64,000 nucleotides of DNA, from the NCBI GenBank assembly GCA_019022495.1, contig JAFEKR010000049.1, positions 62,001-126,000 on the forward strand, given 5' to 3'. Shown here in pieces: positions 23,981-35,552 of this stretch (the stretch's first letter is position 1; every line of letters begins with the position of its first letter). The notes beneath the pieces were generated by a model. That model did not search any database and was not told where the DNA came from. It was given only the letters and a program-made list of their open reading frames with translations. The position numbers were made by a program, and so were the translations under genes. The stretch is from Epichloe hybrida. Taxonomy: Eukaryota > Ascomycota > Sordariomycetes > Hypocreales > Clavicipitaceae.

Positions 23981-24470
23981 AAGGGCGTGGGTAACAGGCA
24001 ACCCTCTTCTGTTATTTAGCAACCCTGTCTGTGGCTGGTAGGCCAGTTGTCCCGTTACCGGCCGACCACGTGATTTTGCGGGCGGCCACGTACTAGTTAA
24101 ACATAGCGCCCAGCGCCCGCACAGCGCATATTACCGTAAAATCGTAAATTGAAGCTGTCTTTGATAGCTAAAAACACACGATATCTTATTACCATGGAGT
24201 CTTGCGTCTTCCCTGCTGCTAGAGCTTGCCCTTTAACCGCCGCCCTTAACAGCGCCTGCCGCAATTCAGACATCACGAACAGCTTCAAAAGAGGTTATTA
24301 ACATCTCTGACAATAACCTATACGAGCCTGCGGGACGGTCTGGACACTTAGTATAGACTTAGTATGTAGATTACTATGGGCAGCCGGTATCGGGCGTCTT
24401 AGCCACCTCCTAGCCACAGACAGGGTTGCTAAATAACAGAAGAGGGTTGCCTGTTAATACCCACGCCCTT
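23981..24470. mobile_element. MITE-like element with ~57-bp terminal inverted repeats
   Basis: The left end (23981-24036) and the reverse complement of the right end (24412-24470) share AAGGGCGTGGGTA followed by ACAGGCAACCCTCTTCTG and continue to GTCTGTGGCT. The right arm carries a 3-bp insertion. The element is about 490 bp and has no transposase frame; a 63-codon frame inside (24097-24288) has no family. I could not see a clear target-site duplication. The termini do not match a transposon family I can name. It lies between GPI11 and PMP3 and is not obviously RIP-mutated. Confidence 0.75.
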
Positions 24471-24983
24471 GTTCTACACGTATGTTAATTATGAACCGCA
24501 GTAATAGACTCCTAGTGTCACGCGGGGTGTGACCCAGCGTGAGAAGCTTAGGCTGCGGGGGGAGACATGTCAAAGATTGGTCCTTGCGTCAGTCTATTGC
24601 TGCATTGCCTCTGTCGTGGTACGAACATGGCCGCACAACCGGACGGGCAATCACCGCTTCTGTTGAACCCTTCGCGGAGAGTCGGGTAAGACGTGTTTGC
24701 ACATATCATTGAGAATTAGGCACGGATGTAGGTGGCGCATGGTTGAGAAATATGACTGAATCAATGGGTATCTAGTAGTGTCCCTGTAGGAATCCAACAT
24801 CCGCCTTTGACCATCTTCCTCGAACAAGCAAAGAAAACTGAGCCGTATTAGAAATCAAGGTGACCATGAGTCTCGTGATGATCAATCAGCATAGAAGTAG
24901 TATTAAGGCAAAGGATATTCGCATGCTCCGGCACCCAACCACTTGGGCCGGACGGAGGTCGAGTAAATTTGACGGTCCAGCGA
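24471..24983. other. Intergenic region 3' of PMP3
   Basis: About 510 bp between the MITE-like element and the PMP3 stop codon. No coding signal; presumably includes the PMP3 3' UTR. Confidence 0.45.
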
Positions 24984-25523
24984 CTATTCTTTCAAAATAA
25001 TATAGATGGCGTGGACGATACCGGGAAGGTAACCTAGGACAACCCAATTATGTTAACGAGACTGGCATGTCTCTTTAATTTTCGGGACTGGGGGGGCAAA
25101 TTGAGGATACGGTGCGTCTCACAAGCACACCACAGGGTGGGTAGCGCCAGTTCAGATGGGGAGGGGGAGGCTTACCCAGAATCGTGAGGATGATGTTAAG
25201 AAAGAAATGCTTGGTACAGCCCACCTCGAGGAAGACACCCAGGGGAGGCAGAATGATAGCCAAGATGATCTTGCAAATATCGCTGCGATTGCATGTTAGC
25301 CTCCCTCATCCATGTTGATTATCAACCTCATCCTCGCTCTCATCCTGCCCGCATCAAGACGTCGGGGCCGGCACTATCAAAATCGGCGATTCTTGTACGG
25401 TGAAGGACAGCGCGCCGCCAGCCACACCCAGCAGACAATCCACGACGCCCAGCGCGCATGCCAAAGAACCAGCATCATCCTCAATTCGGCACAGTCGGAA
25501 TCTTACCTGGTGGTGAAAGGCAT
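24984..25523 (-). CDS. PMP3: Plasma membrane proteolipid PMP3 (UPF0057)
   Basis: Three exons, 25507-25523 (17 nt), 25176-25282 and 24984-25033, joined by GT-AG introns of 224 and 142 nt, give exactly 57 aa, the normal family length. The protein reads MPFTTSDICKII, then a first membrane helix (LAIILPPLGVFLE), the GC loop, and a second helix NIILTILGYLPGIVHAIYII. PMP3/RCI2 proteins are small two-helix proteolipids of the plasma membrane that limit cation leak and membrane hyperpolarisation and respond to salt and cold. The 17-nt first exon is too short for ordinary ORF finding. The long first intron may hold regulatory sequence (inference). Confidence 0.95.
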
Positions 25524-28019
25524 GATGTCGGTTGGAACAAGTTGACGCTTAAACGATGTATAGAGACGTAAGAATATGGGGACGTTTGATTGTTCGTATA
25601 CGAAGATCCGTGAACTGTAAGAAAAGAAACGAAAAGAGTTTGCGGGCAGGGTGGGATGGGTGGAAAGAGCTCTCTTATTTGATTTCCAAACCAAGTAAAA
25701 TCACACCTCCGGCAATCTACAGCCAAGTTTTACCCCCCACTCCCCGGGAAGCTGGGCAACCGCAAAGCTACGCAAGGCTATGCAAAGCAAACACACACCC
25801 CGGCCGGCTTCGGTTTGCGGAAGCGCCGATGACAACCTCGCGCCTCCATGTGCCAGAACGTGACAATACTGGAACCGGGCTGTTGGAAAGCCAAAACAAT
25901 CAGTGGCGGACCGATCGATTAGCCCTGCCAGTTTACAGAGTGGTATTCCGTCCCCAGTTTCTCTACGACAAGGACAGAGCTCTTGCCAAAGTATCCCATC
26001 CAGCCGTCTTCTTCTCCTTCCATCATTGGGGGTGTGGCGGCTTGCAGCTTGTCTAATCTTAGCCGAGGTGCCCACCAATCAACCATGCAGCTCGACCCAC
26101 AGACTTGATTTCTGCGTCATCGACTTCGCTGTGACGGACTCGTAGCATGGACCCGGAAATCGATCAATTTCATGGGAGCCTCTTTCTTCATGCACGCGAT
26201 TCGTTTCGCCGTGACGAGATCCGTTGCCGGGCAATAGCAGGCAGTCGTTCGGCCAGCTTGCTTTACTGCTTCGCGAAGCAGCTTGTCCTAATGCGGAGCG
26301 CCCAATGTATGAACCGCGACAACGTACGACCTGTTAACGGCGTGTGTGGCTGGGAAGCACGAATGCGTGGAAATAACGTCATCCTCTCAACCAATCTCGG
26401 GCCCATCACGTCGCATCACTAAGAAACCAAACGCCTTTGTCTCTGCATCCATGTCATGTGCAACGGGCCATCATCACAGCCACAGACCGGACGCTCCATC
26501 ATATCCCAGGACATCTGCAGCAGCAGCAACCGTGTTGGTTGGTTGAATGGCAAGCGATGACGATGCTGCGCCACAGATGAGTGCATAGCCAGCCACACCA
26601 CGGCGACAAGGGACAAAAAAAATAGTACACACAGTACGGAGTACGGATTATTCGGAAAAATCAAAACATGATCTCGTCGACACGCACTTTGGGGCTTCCT
26701 GCACGGAGTCTCGTGGCGATGATGACAGCGTCTACTCCGTACGGAGTACGTTGTTATGTACGCAGGTGGTTAGCCAAGAAAAAAAACCAATCAATGGGCG
26801 TCTGAGCTCAAGTGGGATCGATCGGCTGACGTGGCTTAGCAAGAAGACATGGCCAGGGTCCATTCCATTGAGCCCGCATTACATGTATGGAGAAGAATGA
26901 GAGAGACTTAAAAGACTGGCTCTCTCGGACATGCACCGAGACCATTCTGTCAGCCAAGAAAGAAAACCTGTTCGGCTGCATCGGCGATTCGCTGTGGCGG
27001 GGCATGCATGAGCTCGTCGCCGGGCGGTGAACTATGCCCAACCAAGTACGTCCGTCGTCTGAATCATTTTACAAATCTACGTGACCAGGTGCCAAGTCCC
27101 CTCCTCACAGGTATTTAAGCCGCGCAGACTACGGAGTAGCCATTATTATCACAGAGTCACACGGCACGGAGAGGATACAGGGTGTTAAGCGCTACAAACA
27201 GATACATCACGTTCCATATAGATCATCTGTAATATAAGGTACCTATTAATCCCAGCTCCTGTCTCCCTTATTTCCTAGCTAATATCTGATTCGCTTGATT
27301 CCCCCTGTTATGCAGATTTGTAAAATAATTCAAGGGGTGTATAGTACAGTTTCTCCGTGTCTCTCTTTCGTTGATAATTGTTTAAAACTAGCGTTGCATC
27401 TGTCGGTGTCTCCTGAAACTAGTGCGTCTTCCACAAATCCCAACATCCATATCAGCTCCATGTACGGAGTATTTTGCGATATCGCGGAATAAGGCTACTC
27501 CATCGGCGCGTTCGCTAAGGCAATTATATAACCAGTTACCGCCTCGGATGACCCATCCTTTTGCTGGCATTCATGCCCATGATGGAGACAATACTCCGCG
27601 AGACGCAGCACCGTAAGATTTCCCCCCTGCGTTGTCGGAATAGCTCCGTGGACGCTGTGAGATTTAAGTCACGGATGTTGCAGGGGCATCCGTCTTTACA
27701 CGCGACTTGCACAGTGCCAGAACCTGCTAATCTAGATGAATGTAACTCCAAACAGCTAACTTCTATGCTTTGAAACTCAACCTATTCAAAACGAACACGG
27801 CAATAGCCGTATAACGGCTCACCAAACGCCAACATCTGCAATCGTACCACCTAACTAACAAGATGAATATTCATTAACCCAGCACCTTCACTTCCGTAAA
27901 AGGCAAACACATTAATCCGTAAAGGACTTCTTTTGAGCATCCGCGACCCACGTACGCCGAACCTCTTTGTTGCATGTTCCCTCCTCCTGGTCGCCAAACC
28001 CCGCCTCCTACAAGAGCTC
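25524..28019. other. 2.5-kb gene-poor region upstream of PMP3
   Basis: Several frames are open here (the longest 25556-26056 and, antisense, 25701-26078), but they have no domain, no start context and mutual overlap. The region contains four TACGGAGTA-type loci (26635, 26733-26748 as a perfect 16-bp palindrome, 27130, 27463). I see no RNA gene. It probably holds the PMP3 promoter and the ATG7 3' flank. Confidence 0.45.
26733..26748. promoter_or_regulatory. Perfect 16-bp palindrome TACTCCGTACGGAGTA
   Basis: A perfect inverted repeat containing the dispersed 9-mer in both orientations. CGG half-sites in a palindrome are what fungal Zn2Cys6 regulators often bind, but the many copies in this window also fit a repeat-derived motif. 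Function unknown. Confidence 0.45.
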
Positions 28020-28031
28020 CTACAAGAGCTC
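28008..28031. repeat. 12-bp duplication across the ATG7 stop codon
   Basis: TACAAGAGCTCC is followed directly by TACAAGAGCTCG. One copy includes the stop codon and last codons of ATG7, the other lies just downstream. Confidence 0.8.
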
Positions 28032-30359
28032 GCCTTCACCATTCTCGACCCAGTCATCATCCTCTTCCCAATCGATATTGGCTGACATCTCCTCGGTACG
28101 GCGCTGAACCTCGGCCAACCCAGACAGCTCAGCGACATAATCCTTCTCTTGCAATGCCTTCTTGACAAATCCCCATCCATTTGTTCGGTAGGCATCCAGG
28201 ACCTTGGGGCTGCAGGCACTGCAGCAGTCGTATGATTGACCGCGAATCACGAGGTTCTGAAACGTTGACACGTAGCCACGAATTTGATGGGGAACAAGAC
28301 CCAGGGGATGATTGGGAGGTTCGCGATCCGGAATGCTGCCTGGTGTAGGTTGCGGTGCCGGTGCATCTTTGCCGAGAGGATGCTGTAGGAGACTGACGAG
28401 GAGTTCGACGAGGAGAGCGGATGCGATGGCTGCGACGCCTGGCCGAGTGACTGTGCACTGCTGATCGAGCGTTTGATCTTTCATGGACTACTGAACATGT
28501 CAGTTTTTTTTTGAGGGTGCTGCTGGTGACTTTCCCCCCCCCCAAGGTGGTTGATGACTCACATCTGCCGGCGTAACGACGTCGTTGCAAAAGTAACAGC
28601 CTAGTGGTGCTTGACTGTGCTCTGAGGTCTCCGAGCCATGTCGCATAACAACATACGAGTCGAATCCCAATGCAGCGTTCATGACAATCTTGCCACGGGC
28701 CTTGCCGATGACTGTGGGTAGCCATCGCGATTCGCGCGTGTCCATTAACAGGAAGACAACATCATGGGCTTCGATCAGCTGCTCTAGCTTTTCAAGGTCC
28801 GCCTGGGTCCTCGACTCATCGGTAAACGGATGCCCCAGCATGGGAACAGACAGAGAGTGTCCCTCGCTCTCAACACCCGGGTAGATGCGCTTGAGCATGG
28901 CCGCTGCAGCCTCGGCTTTCGGTTGACCACCATCAGTGCAGTCCCTGAACTCGAATAGAGGTTGTCGCACGGGATTCGAATACGAAACACGTCCGTAGTC
29001 CACGAACGTAACCCTCCTCACGCCCCATCCTAGCAAGTTTCTTGACACGTACCCTCCGAGGGTACCAGCGCCCAGCAACAGACATTTTGTGTTCTTGATC
29101 AGATCCAAGTCCAGGTCTGGGGCGAGGCGCCACTTCATCAACTTCAAGTTCAGATCGACGGACGAATCTGCCAGTCTTGCTGGGTCCATGTACTCGCCCA
29201 GGTTGGCGAGCTGAGCTTGCAGCTTGCCGTTCCGTGATCTCTCCCAGCCCGTTACTTTAGGCATCTCCGCCAGCTCCGTCTCCTCAACGGGGTCCATCTC
29301 AATGGGAAGCACGACGCTCCTAGCCTCGTGTCTTCGGGCCCAAGTGTCCCTGTAACAGAGAATATTGACCTTTGACATGTGGAATCGCTGGCGAATAAGG
29401 ACCAAAAGGTTTCTGAGGGGCCATCCTGGGCCCTCCGCGTACGTTGACGGGTCGACAAAGGCAACATAACAGTCCTCCTCGGCCACACCAGTAAAGAAGC
29501 CATCTTCGAACCGCCGCAGCGATGCCACCTCCCACCGAAACGACAGCCTGCTTGTCGTTTCGCCATCCTCACTCTCCACCTCCTGTCCTCGAACCTTTTT
29601 GGCAAGGAAGAAGCCGTGCTCGCGGCCATCCACGCTGTACCGCCATGTTCCGACCCTGTCGACAAGTGCTGTGCTTTCCTCTGCGCTGAAGCGCTCGCCG
29701 GGTCCTGCTCTTTCCCATTGTGGATTTGAGTGCAGCGCGGGAAATGCGAACCAGTATGTGAACTTGTACTTTTTCAAGTCGGCATATGACAAGATGACGA
29801 AGGAAGACAAGAGAGATGGTACGGAATAGATGGTTCCATCATTGATCGCATCCCAGATCTAGTTGAGCGGTTAGTGATGCCATGATCAACTTGCGGATGA
29901 ATGAATAGAATCTCAAACACAAAAGAAGTACAGTAGAAAGGGTCTAGAACAGAGAGTACCTGTCTTCCAGCAGTCTTGATCATGGCCGCTTTATCCATGT
30001 TCTTGAAGTCCTCTAGGGTATTGACATTCTTTATGATGCCTTCTCCTCGGGCGACCCCAAGAGGCGCACTTGATAGCTATGCGTGTTACTGACCAGCACG
30101 TCCCATGTCACACGTATTCAAGAAAATGGAAAGAAATGAAACCCCCAAAAAAAACTCACGTTTGGCTCGTCAGGGCATTCCCGAGAATTTGCATCTTGCA
30201 GCTAGCTCCCGGTTCTTGTACTCTCGGCTCATAGAGGCCGAGAACGTTCCTTGCCGAGTCATCCAGCTTGTCATAGTCCAGCTTGGACGCGAAAAGCGCA
30301 GAGTAGAACGGAAGCTCAATCTCGGAAGTGAATGTTGCGAATTGCAGAGGCGAGGCCAT
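28020..30359 (-). CDS. ATG7: Autophagy E1-like activating enzyme ATG7 (with apparent 1-bp frameshift)
   Basis: Four exons: 30160-30359, 29960-30069, 28563-29858 and 28020-28487. Starting [20 protein letters not shown], it has the ATG7 N-terminal domain, then the nucleotide-binding [12 protein letters not shown], the Zn pairs CYFC and CCSAC, and the catalytic Cys in QQCTVTRPG (about residue 546). It ends in the acidic WEEDDDW tail that recruits Atg3. ATG7 activates Atg8 and Atg12 for conjugation in autophagy. One extra A at about 29999-30003 (AAGAAACATGG where AAGAACATGG is expected) shifts the frame inside exon 2. No GT-AG intron can bridge it. With that base ignored the protein is 690 aa, the usual length. 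The exon 1-2 acceptor (CAAG, 30070-30071) is inferred from phase. Confidence 0.93.
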
Positions 30360-30975
30360 GCTGGAGAGCGGCGCAAGCCTGGTGATGCCCGGCCTCGGCT
30401 GAAATGAGCTTCGGTTCAGATGTGCTGTGCTGTGCTTGCGACGGCGGGGCTCAGATTGATTGAGGGATCCTTCTTCGGGTAATAGAACGTCGCGTTTGTG
30501 TCAAGATGTGGATGAGGGTCTTGTTGTCGAGGTATGTTCATGGACATCGGGTGAATAGGAGGGTTTGGACAGTCTGGGTGTAGGCAGGTTGTCAGATGAC
30601 AGACGATGAGAATCGTCACGAGCGCAAGTCGTGTCAGGCTGATGATACAAAAACGGCCGCTGTGTTCTGTGCCCCGCCGCGGGGAAACTTGAGCTTGGCA
30701 TAAGCAGGTTTTGGGGGATGCCACCCTGCACTCGGAGTACGTACGAGTTTCTACGGAGTACAAAAGCGTCATAAGTGAGTCCTTGTTCACGGATGCATAC
30801 CTCTCTGATTCTATCAATACGCTGATAAAGACAAACAAGCAAACATTATTGTCACTCCCGGCTAGTGGTCCGGATCAAATAGATCCCTAGAATCACACAA
30901 AGAAGCATTTTCGAAAAAGAAATTCAACGCCAGCTATAATTTAATAGCCCACAACCTCAACGTCGTAGCATATCG
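30360..30975. other. Intergenic region, ATG7 promoter side
   Basis: 616 bp between the ATG7 start and the tRNA gene. Carries one TACGGAGTA (30752). Antisense frames at 30416-30842 lack any recognisable feature. Confidence 0.5.
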
Positions 30976-31047
30976 TCCGGTATGGTGTAGTGGCTAACAT
31001 CGCTCGCTCTCACCGAGCAGCCCAGGGTTCGATTCCCTGTACCGGAG
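30976..31047 (+). tRNA. tRNA-Glu (anticodon CTC)
   Basis: A full cloverleaf can be drawn. The 7-bp acceptor stem is TCCGGTA with TACCGGA. The D-arm region TGGTGTAGTGGCTAACA doubles as the A box. The anticodon stem GCTCG/CGAGC has loop CTCTCAC (anticodon CTC). The T arm CAGGG-TTCGATT-CCCTG is the B box. There is no intron. A T-rich stretch just downstream (31048-31060) would serve as the Pol III terminator. CCA is not encoded, as usual in eukaryotes. Confidence 0.96.
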
Positions 31048-31871
31048 TTATTGTTATTTTTGATTCGCGCTCCTTTGCTCAGCCTCCGAAGTATTTTACC
31101 TCCTGTCTTTTTTGGTCTTTAGTGATGTCGCGACTTTATTTTCAAAGCCCCTTCTTTCATTTTAAATTCCCTGGTTTTCGGTTCCGAGCCCCCCATGTTG
31201 AAGTTTTTTTCGACTTCATTACAATGTCTCAACTAATCCGTACCAACCATGGTTTCAATCGTCATCCGATTTTAATGCCCAATCGATGACACAATCAGGA
31301 TGTTTTCACCATGGATGGCTTTTCAAGGGGATGTCTTGAAAGTATTTCTTGCATGCAGAAGACCCCTGTCGATAATGATACGTTCACGCTGGCTGTCTTT
31401 TGAAAATGAAGTCTTTATTTTTTTTAAAAATCCATTGAATTTAGTCACAGAAGCGTAGGACGGGGTACGGAGTATTTGCCGTAGAATTGTGTTATACCTG
31501 AAACTGCTTGAGAGACAATAACAACCTGATTGGCTTCAAGATTCCGTACTGAGCACAGCTTCCCCTGAACGTAATATTGTCTACCCTGAAAAAATACATG
31601 GATTCCCTGGCACATGAGTCCAGGTTCATTCAAGGATCATTCTTCCTTCACCTCGCTTATCCCATGCATTGGCGGCAAACCGTTGGTAAGAAGACCCTGC
31701 TGCATTCGGGCGGCGCGCGAACCCCACACGACTCAGCTTCAGAGGCGCGCGCGCCAGGTCTACGTGTTCCAACGTCTAGAAGTTATTTGAGCCTACCGAG
31801 GACGAACTTTGTCCGACAAAAATCACCATTTTGCTACTAGAGCGGCTACTCCGTTCAGGAAAAAGAAAGCA
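31048..31871. other. Intergenic region between tRNA-Glu and dCMP deaminase
   Basis: About 820 bp with one TACGGAGTA (31466) and T/A runs. Frames such as 31577-31840 have no support. The 3' part should include the DCD1 promoter. Confidence 0.45.
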
Positions 31872-33178
31872 ATGCTCATTGGAGTTTGTGGCGGTAAGAA
31901 CGTGAAGCCTCTCCTCCTGCAACACTGAATCTAAGCGTATCTGACCTGCAAAATAAGGCATCTGCTCCGGCAAAAAGAGGGTTGCTCAATATCTCGTCGA
32001 GCATCATGGCTTCAAACATCTCTATCTGGAGCCGCGCAGGCAGCAGGACAATGACTCTTCGCGTGACGATGGCCACGCGGCATCCTCTGATTCAGCAAGT
32101 GCCCAGTCCTCGGCGTCTCAGGGGACATCCTCAGGTGCTCCGACTCTCGCCACCAGGAATGGCCAAAATCCGGCATCGGATACATCGCCGGCGTTTCGAC
32201 CCCAACTTGAAGGGCAAGCCCACACGTTTGCCTCTCCCGAGGCTCTTCTCGACTACGTCACGCTGCGCTGGCGAAGCCGCTTCGTGACAACGGACATCCC
32301 CACCGAGGCCGCGCTCGACGTCTTCGCGCGCCGCCCGTTCTTCCTCCTCTTGTCTATCGACGCACCTCTTACCGTCCGATGGCGGCGCTTCCAGCAGCGG
32401 GCCAGAATCGCTGGCGGGAGCGACGTGACGCTCGAGGACTTTGTCTCCCGCAGCGATGATCATCTCTACGACCCGCACGGGGGCTTCCAACCACTCATCT
32501 CCCGCGCCACGGTCAGGCTTCTCAACACGTCGTCATCACTCGCTCACTTATATGCCACGCTCGGCAAGCTGGACATTCCAAATCCCGATCGACTCCGCCC
32601 CGGGTGGGACACGTACTTCATGGCTCTGGCATCTCTTGCCGCCCAAAGATCCAACTGCATGAAGCGTCGGGTGGGATGCGTCCTCGTGGGTCGAGAGCGT
32701 CGTGTCATCAGCACCGGATACAATGGCACCCCTCGCGGGATCCGCAACTGTGCCGAGGGAGGCTGCCCCCGCTGCAATGATGGCAATGGCTCGGGCGTCG
32801 GCCTGGCCACTTGTTTGTGCATCCACGCCGAGGAGAATGCCCTCCTCGAGGCAGGTAGGGAACGAATCAGGGACGGCTCAGTGCTTTACTGCGATACGTG
32901 TCCGTGCTTGACCTGCAGCATTAAGATCTGCCAGGTGGGCATCACAGAAGTCGTCTACGCCCACGGGTATAGCATGGATAGGGAGACAGCGGCTGTCTTC
33001 AGCCAGGCCGGCGTCAAACTGCGCCAGTTCATTCCAGTAAGTTCTTGCGAGGCTTTGTGGTTGATACTCCTACAACCTTTCGATACGATTGTGTGCTTTT
33101 TTGTGTCAGGTGCTGATTTCCCCCCCCCCCTTTTTTTTCCCTCGGAGCATAGCCACCGAATGGACTTATTCATCTTGA
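31872..33178 (+). CDS. DCD1: Deoxycytidylate (dCMP) deaminase with N-terminal P-loop domain
   Basis: Exon 1 is 31872-31893 (MLIGVCG plus one base) and exon 2 is 31958-33036 (64-nt intron, donor GTAAGA, branch CTGAC). Joining restores MLIGVCGGICSGKKRVAQYLV, a P-loop-like kinase-type start seen in fungal dCMP deaminases. A Ser/Gly-rich linker follows. The deaminase domain holds GYNGTPRGIRNC, the Zn and catalytic HAEENA (about residue 297) and the Zn-binding PCLTC. The enzyme makes dUMP from dCMP for thymidylate synthesis and is allosterically controlled by dCTP/dTTP in this family. A GTAAGT donor at 33037 suggests a last short exon from 33110 ending at TGA 33176-33178. That exon crosses C10 and T8 runs, so the exact C-terminus is uncertain. 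Confidence 0.9.
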
Positions 33179-33988
33179 AAAGATGGAGCTATATTGAGGA
33201 AAATGCCAGTTTGTCATTGTGCAAAAATATGAGTGTGCATAATCCTGCGGTGACTGGGGTGTGGTCCATGTCCATGTATGCATGCATGCGTCTACGGAGT
33301 AGGATTCATATGTACATAGCGCTCGTGGTAACACCTTGTTGGCATTGTGACATTTCTTGCTCCATATGAATTGTCCTTCTTTTTATTGTTCCAAATAATT
33401 TCCAAGTAGGGCGATTTTTCGACGTGGGGCACATGAATTGATTTGGTGTTTCAGATGGTTGCTGAAAGCCTGTTGCTCCTTGCTATTGGGGCTGAGAATA
33501 CTCCGTAATCCGTGCTTTATCATCAAGGGCATGGAGATGCGAAACCATGCTGCATGATCGAACAAGCAAAGATTCAGGCCAGCCTTCACCTTTGGATTGA
33601 ACAAGGGCCCGGTGTCTGGTGGCTCGCCAAGCATTTGAACTAGCCTTTACTCCGTACCACTCGTTCAAACCGTATTGCAACTTGTATCGCGCTTCTTGTT
33701 CGTTTTCTTAGTCGCCATTTGTGCATGCTCTCTGGAAGCCTAGGGTAGGTAGGGGACCAACGCCTCGTCCATGTTGTTGCAAATTTTGCTCTCCCCGAAA
33801 CGGACTGACCTGTCAGCCGGCGCGGGTCGGGGGCATCAGCCATTGCAACGTGGTACTATTGGCAGTTGCCACATTATTTCCAAGCACGATTCTTCATCAA
33901 AACCTCCCCGTTTTTCTTTTATTGTCCCGACATTGATACGAAGGATTATGTAGTGCGGGAGGACTGTACTGCGCTGATTGACAAACAC

Positions 33989-34036
33989 GCACCTACATAC
34001 GCACCTACATACGTACACACATACGTACACACATAC
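33989..34036. repeat. 12-bp tandem repeat (GCACCTACATAC / GTACACACATAC)
   Basis: Four adjacent 12-bp units, two of each variant. Confidence 0.85.
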
Positions 34037-35483
34037 GTAACGGATAACTCCGTAGTACTCTGTACATAGAAACAGATGTTTACACGATGAGACCCTGGAC
34101 CCTCATGCAGCCCATAAAATTTCCTCACAGTGCGGTAGTTTTAACGTCTTATGCATGCATGTCTGCCACGTCCCATAAAAATTGTGCACTGTCTGTCTGA
34201 TGGGTTGGCGGTCAACCAGGCCAGGCTGGCCGTCTAGACCGACTTCACGAGCGGTTCCACCCTTGCATTGTGAAGTTCATCATGCCGAGTACGTGCCTGA
34301 CGATTGCTTGTAGTTCTCTATCCCCTCCTGGCCTTTGGGAGAACAAGCTACGGCGCACGTTCACCTTTGATCAAAGCGTGAGGGGCATTCTCGGGCCTCT
34401 GGTTCGCGATCAAGCATGGGGAGGGGAGGGGGAGGTCCCGAACTGCTTGTCCGACTCGCGAATGCAAGTCAAACAGTTCTTCTCCATCAAGATAAGAGGA
34501 ACTACTGTACGGAGTACCCCGTAGGGAATAACTCCTCACTAGCCACGGGGGAGACCCCTCGTCGACGGGTATTATGCGATAAAACTTGATTCAGGGTCAG
34601 GCAATCGGGCGACAAACCACCAGTAAGTTGGAATGATGGGGCCGGCCCCCCAGACTATCAATTCCGAAGCGAGATGAAACCGCGGAAATAGGGGCTGGGA
34701 AAGGCCTTGGAAGCAGGAGACTGCATTTTTTTTGTTCTGGCCGCAATTTAGAATTGCTAGCTCCCCTAGCATGTAGTGGGGAGCAACAGGATGAGACGAA
34801 GTAGACCGTTTGTTGACATTCTGCATCTTGACGCGATGCTGCGAGTTCCCATAATATTCGCTGGCCCTGGCCAGATAATTGAGGACAAGTGATTATTTGG
34901 AGAAGTATCTTGACTCGAGTCTAACGAACGGGTGGAGGGATGTGATGTAGCGTTGCAGGGCGTTGGCCTCAAACAAGGGAGCAAAAACTTCAACAAGCAC
35001 GATGTGTGTAGTGACAGCCGGATTGACGGTACGCGGGTCGCATCCGCGAGCACCCAACGTCCTTGCTTCCCACTGACAGCACGGATAACGGTCCACAGCT
35101 ATAAAATCTCGTCATTCGGTTGCATTTTTTTTTTGGGGTGGCAAAAAGCAATCATACATACAACCCTCTCCCATGAAGAACGGGTCAGACAGTGTACGGA
35201 GTGCGTGTGCGAAATATGACCTCAGGATCGATGCAGGTGTCTCTCTCGACACACCCTCAACCCTAGAAGAACGGCTTGACCATGTTATTGCAATACTAGC
35301 TAGCGCTTGTACGGGTTAGAAAAGGGGTCAGAGACCAACATGTCGAGAAGAGAGAGACAAGCGAGCACACAAGGCCTTTGTTTTGTCTGGGGAGAAAAAA
35401 CTGTAGATCAACGAATCAACCTCTACTTGCGCGCGTTCCTTGGTCGAGGCACCACAAAGAGCAATGCGGCGCAGTTCCTATTA

Positions 35484-35552
35484 CCTGCCTACCTGCCTAC
35501 CTGCCTGCCTGCCCGCCTGCCCGCCTGCCCGCCTGCCCGCCTGCCCGCCTGC
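35484..35552. repeat. Tetranucleotide microsatellite (CCTG/CCTA then CCTG/CCCG)
   Basis: About 69 bp of 4-bp units that change from CCTA/CCTG to CCTG and then to CCCG/CCTG interspersion, a graded pattern of point changes within one array. Confidence 0.9.

Noticed and set aside
24097..24288. 63-codon frame inside the MITE-like element considered as a transposase fragment
   Set aside because: No transposase motif visible; too short to support.
25556..26078. Two long antiparallel frames (166 and 125 codons) upstream of PMP3
   Set aside because: They overlap on opposite strands, start without a convincing ATG context and show no family features; likely chance frames in GC-rich promoter DNA.
30416..30842. 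Antisense frames upstream of ATG7 considered as a small gene
   Set aside because: Two overlapping frames of similar length without features; the stretch is better read as ATG7 promoter DNA.
33989..35552. Tandem arrays considered as CRISPR-like
   Set aside because: Continuous short units without unique spacers, in a fungal genome; simple microsatellites.
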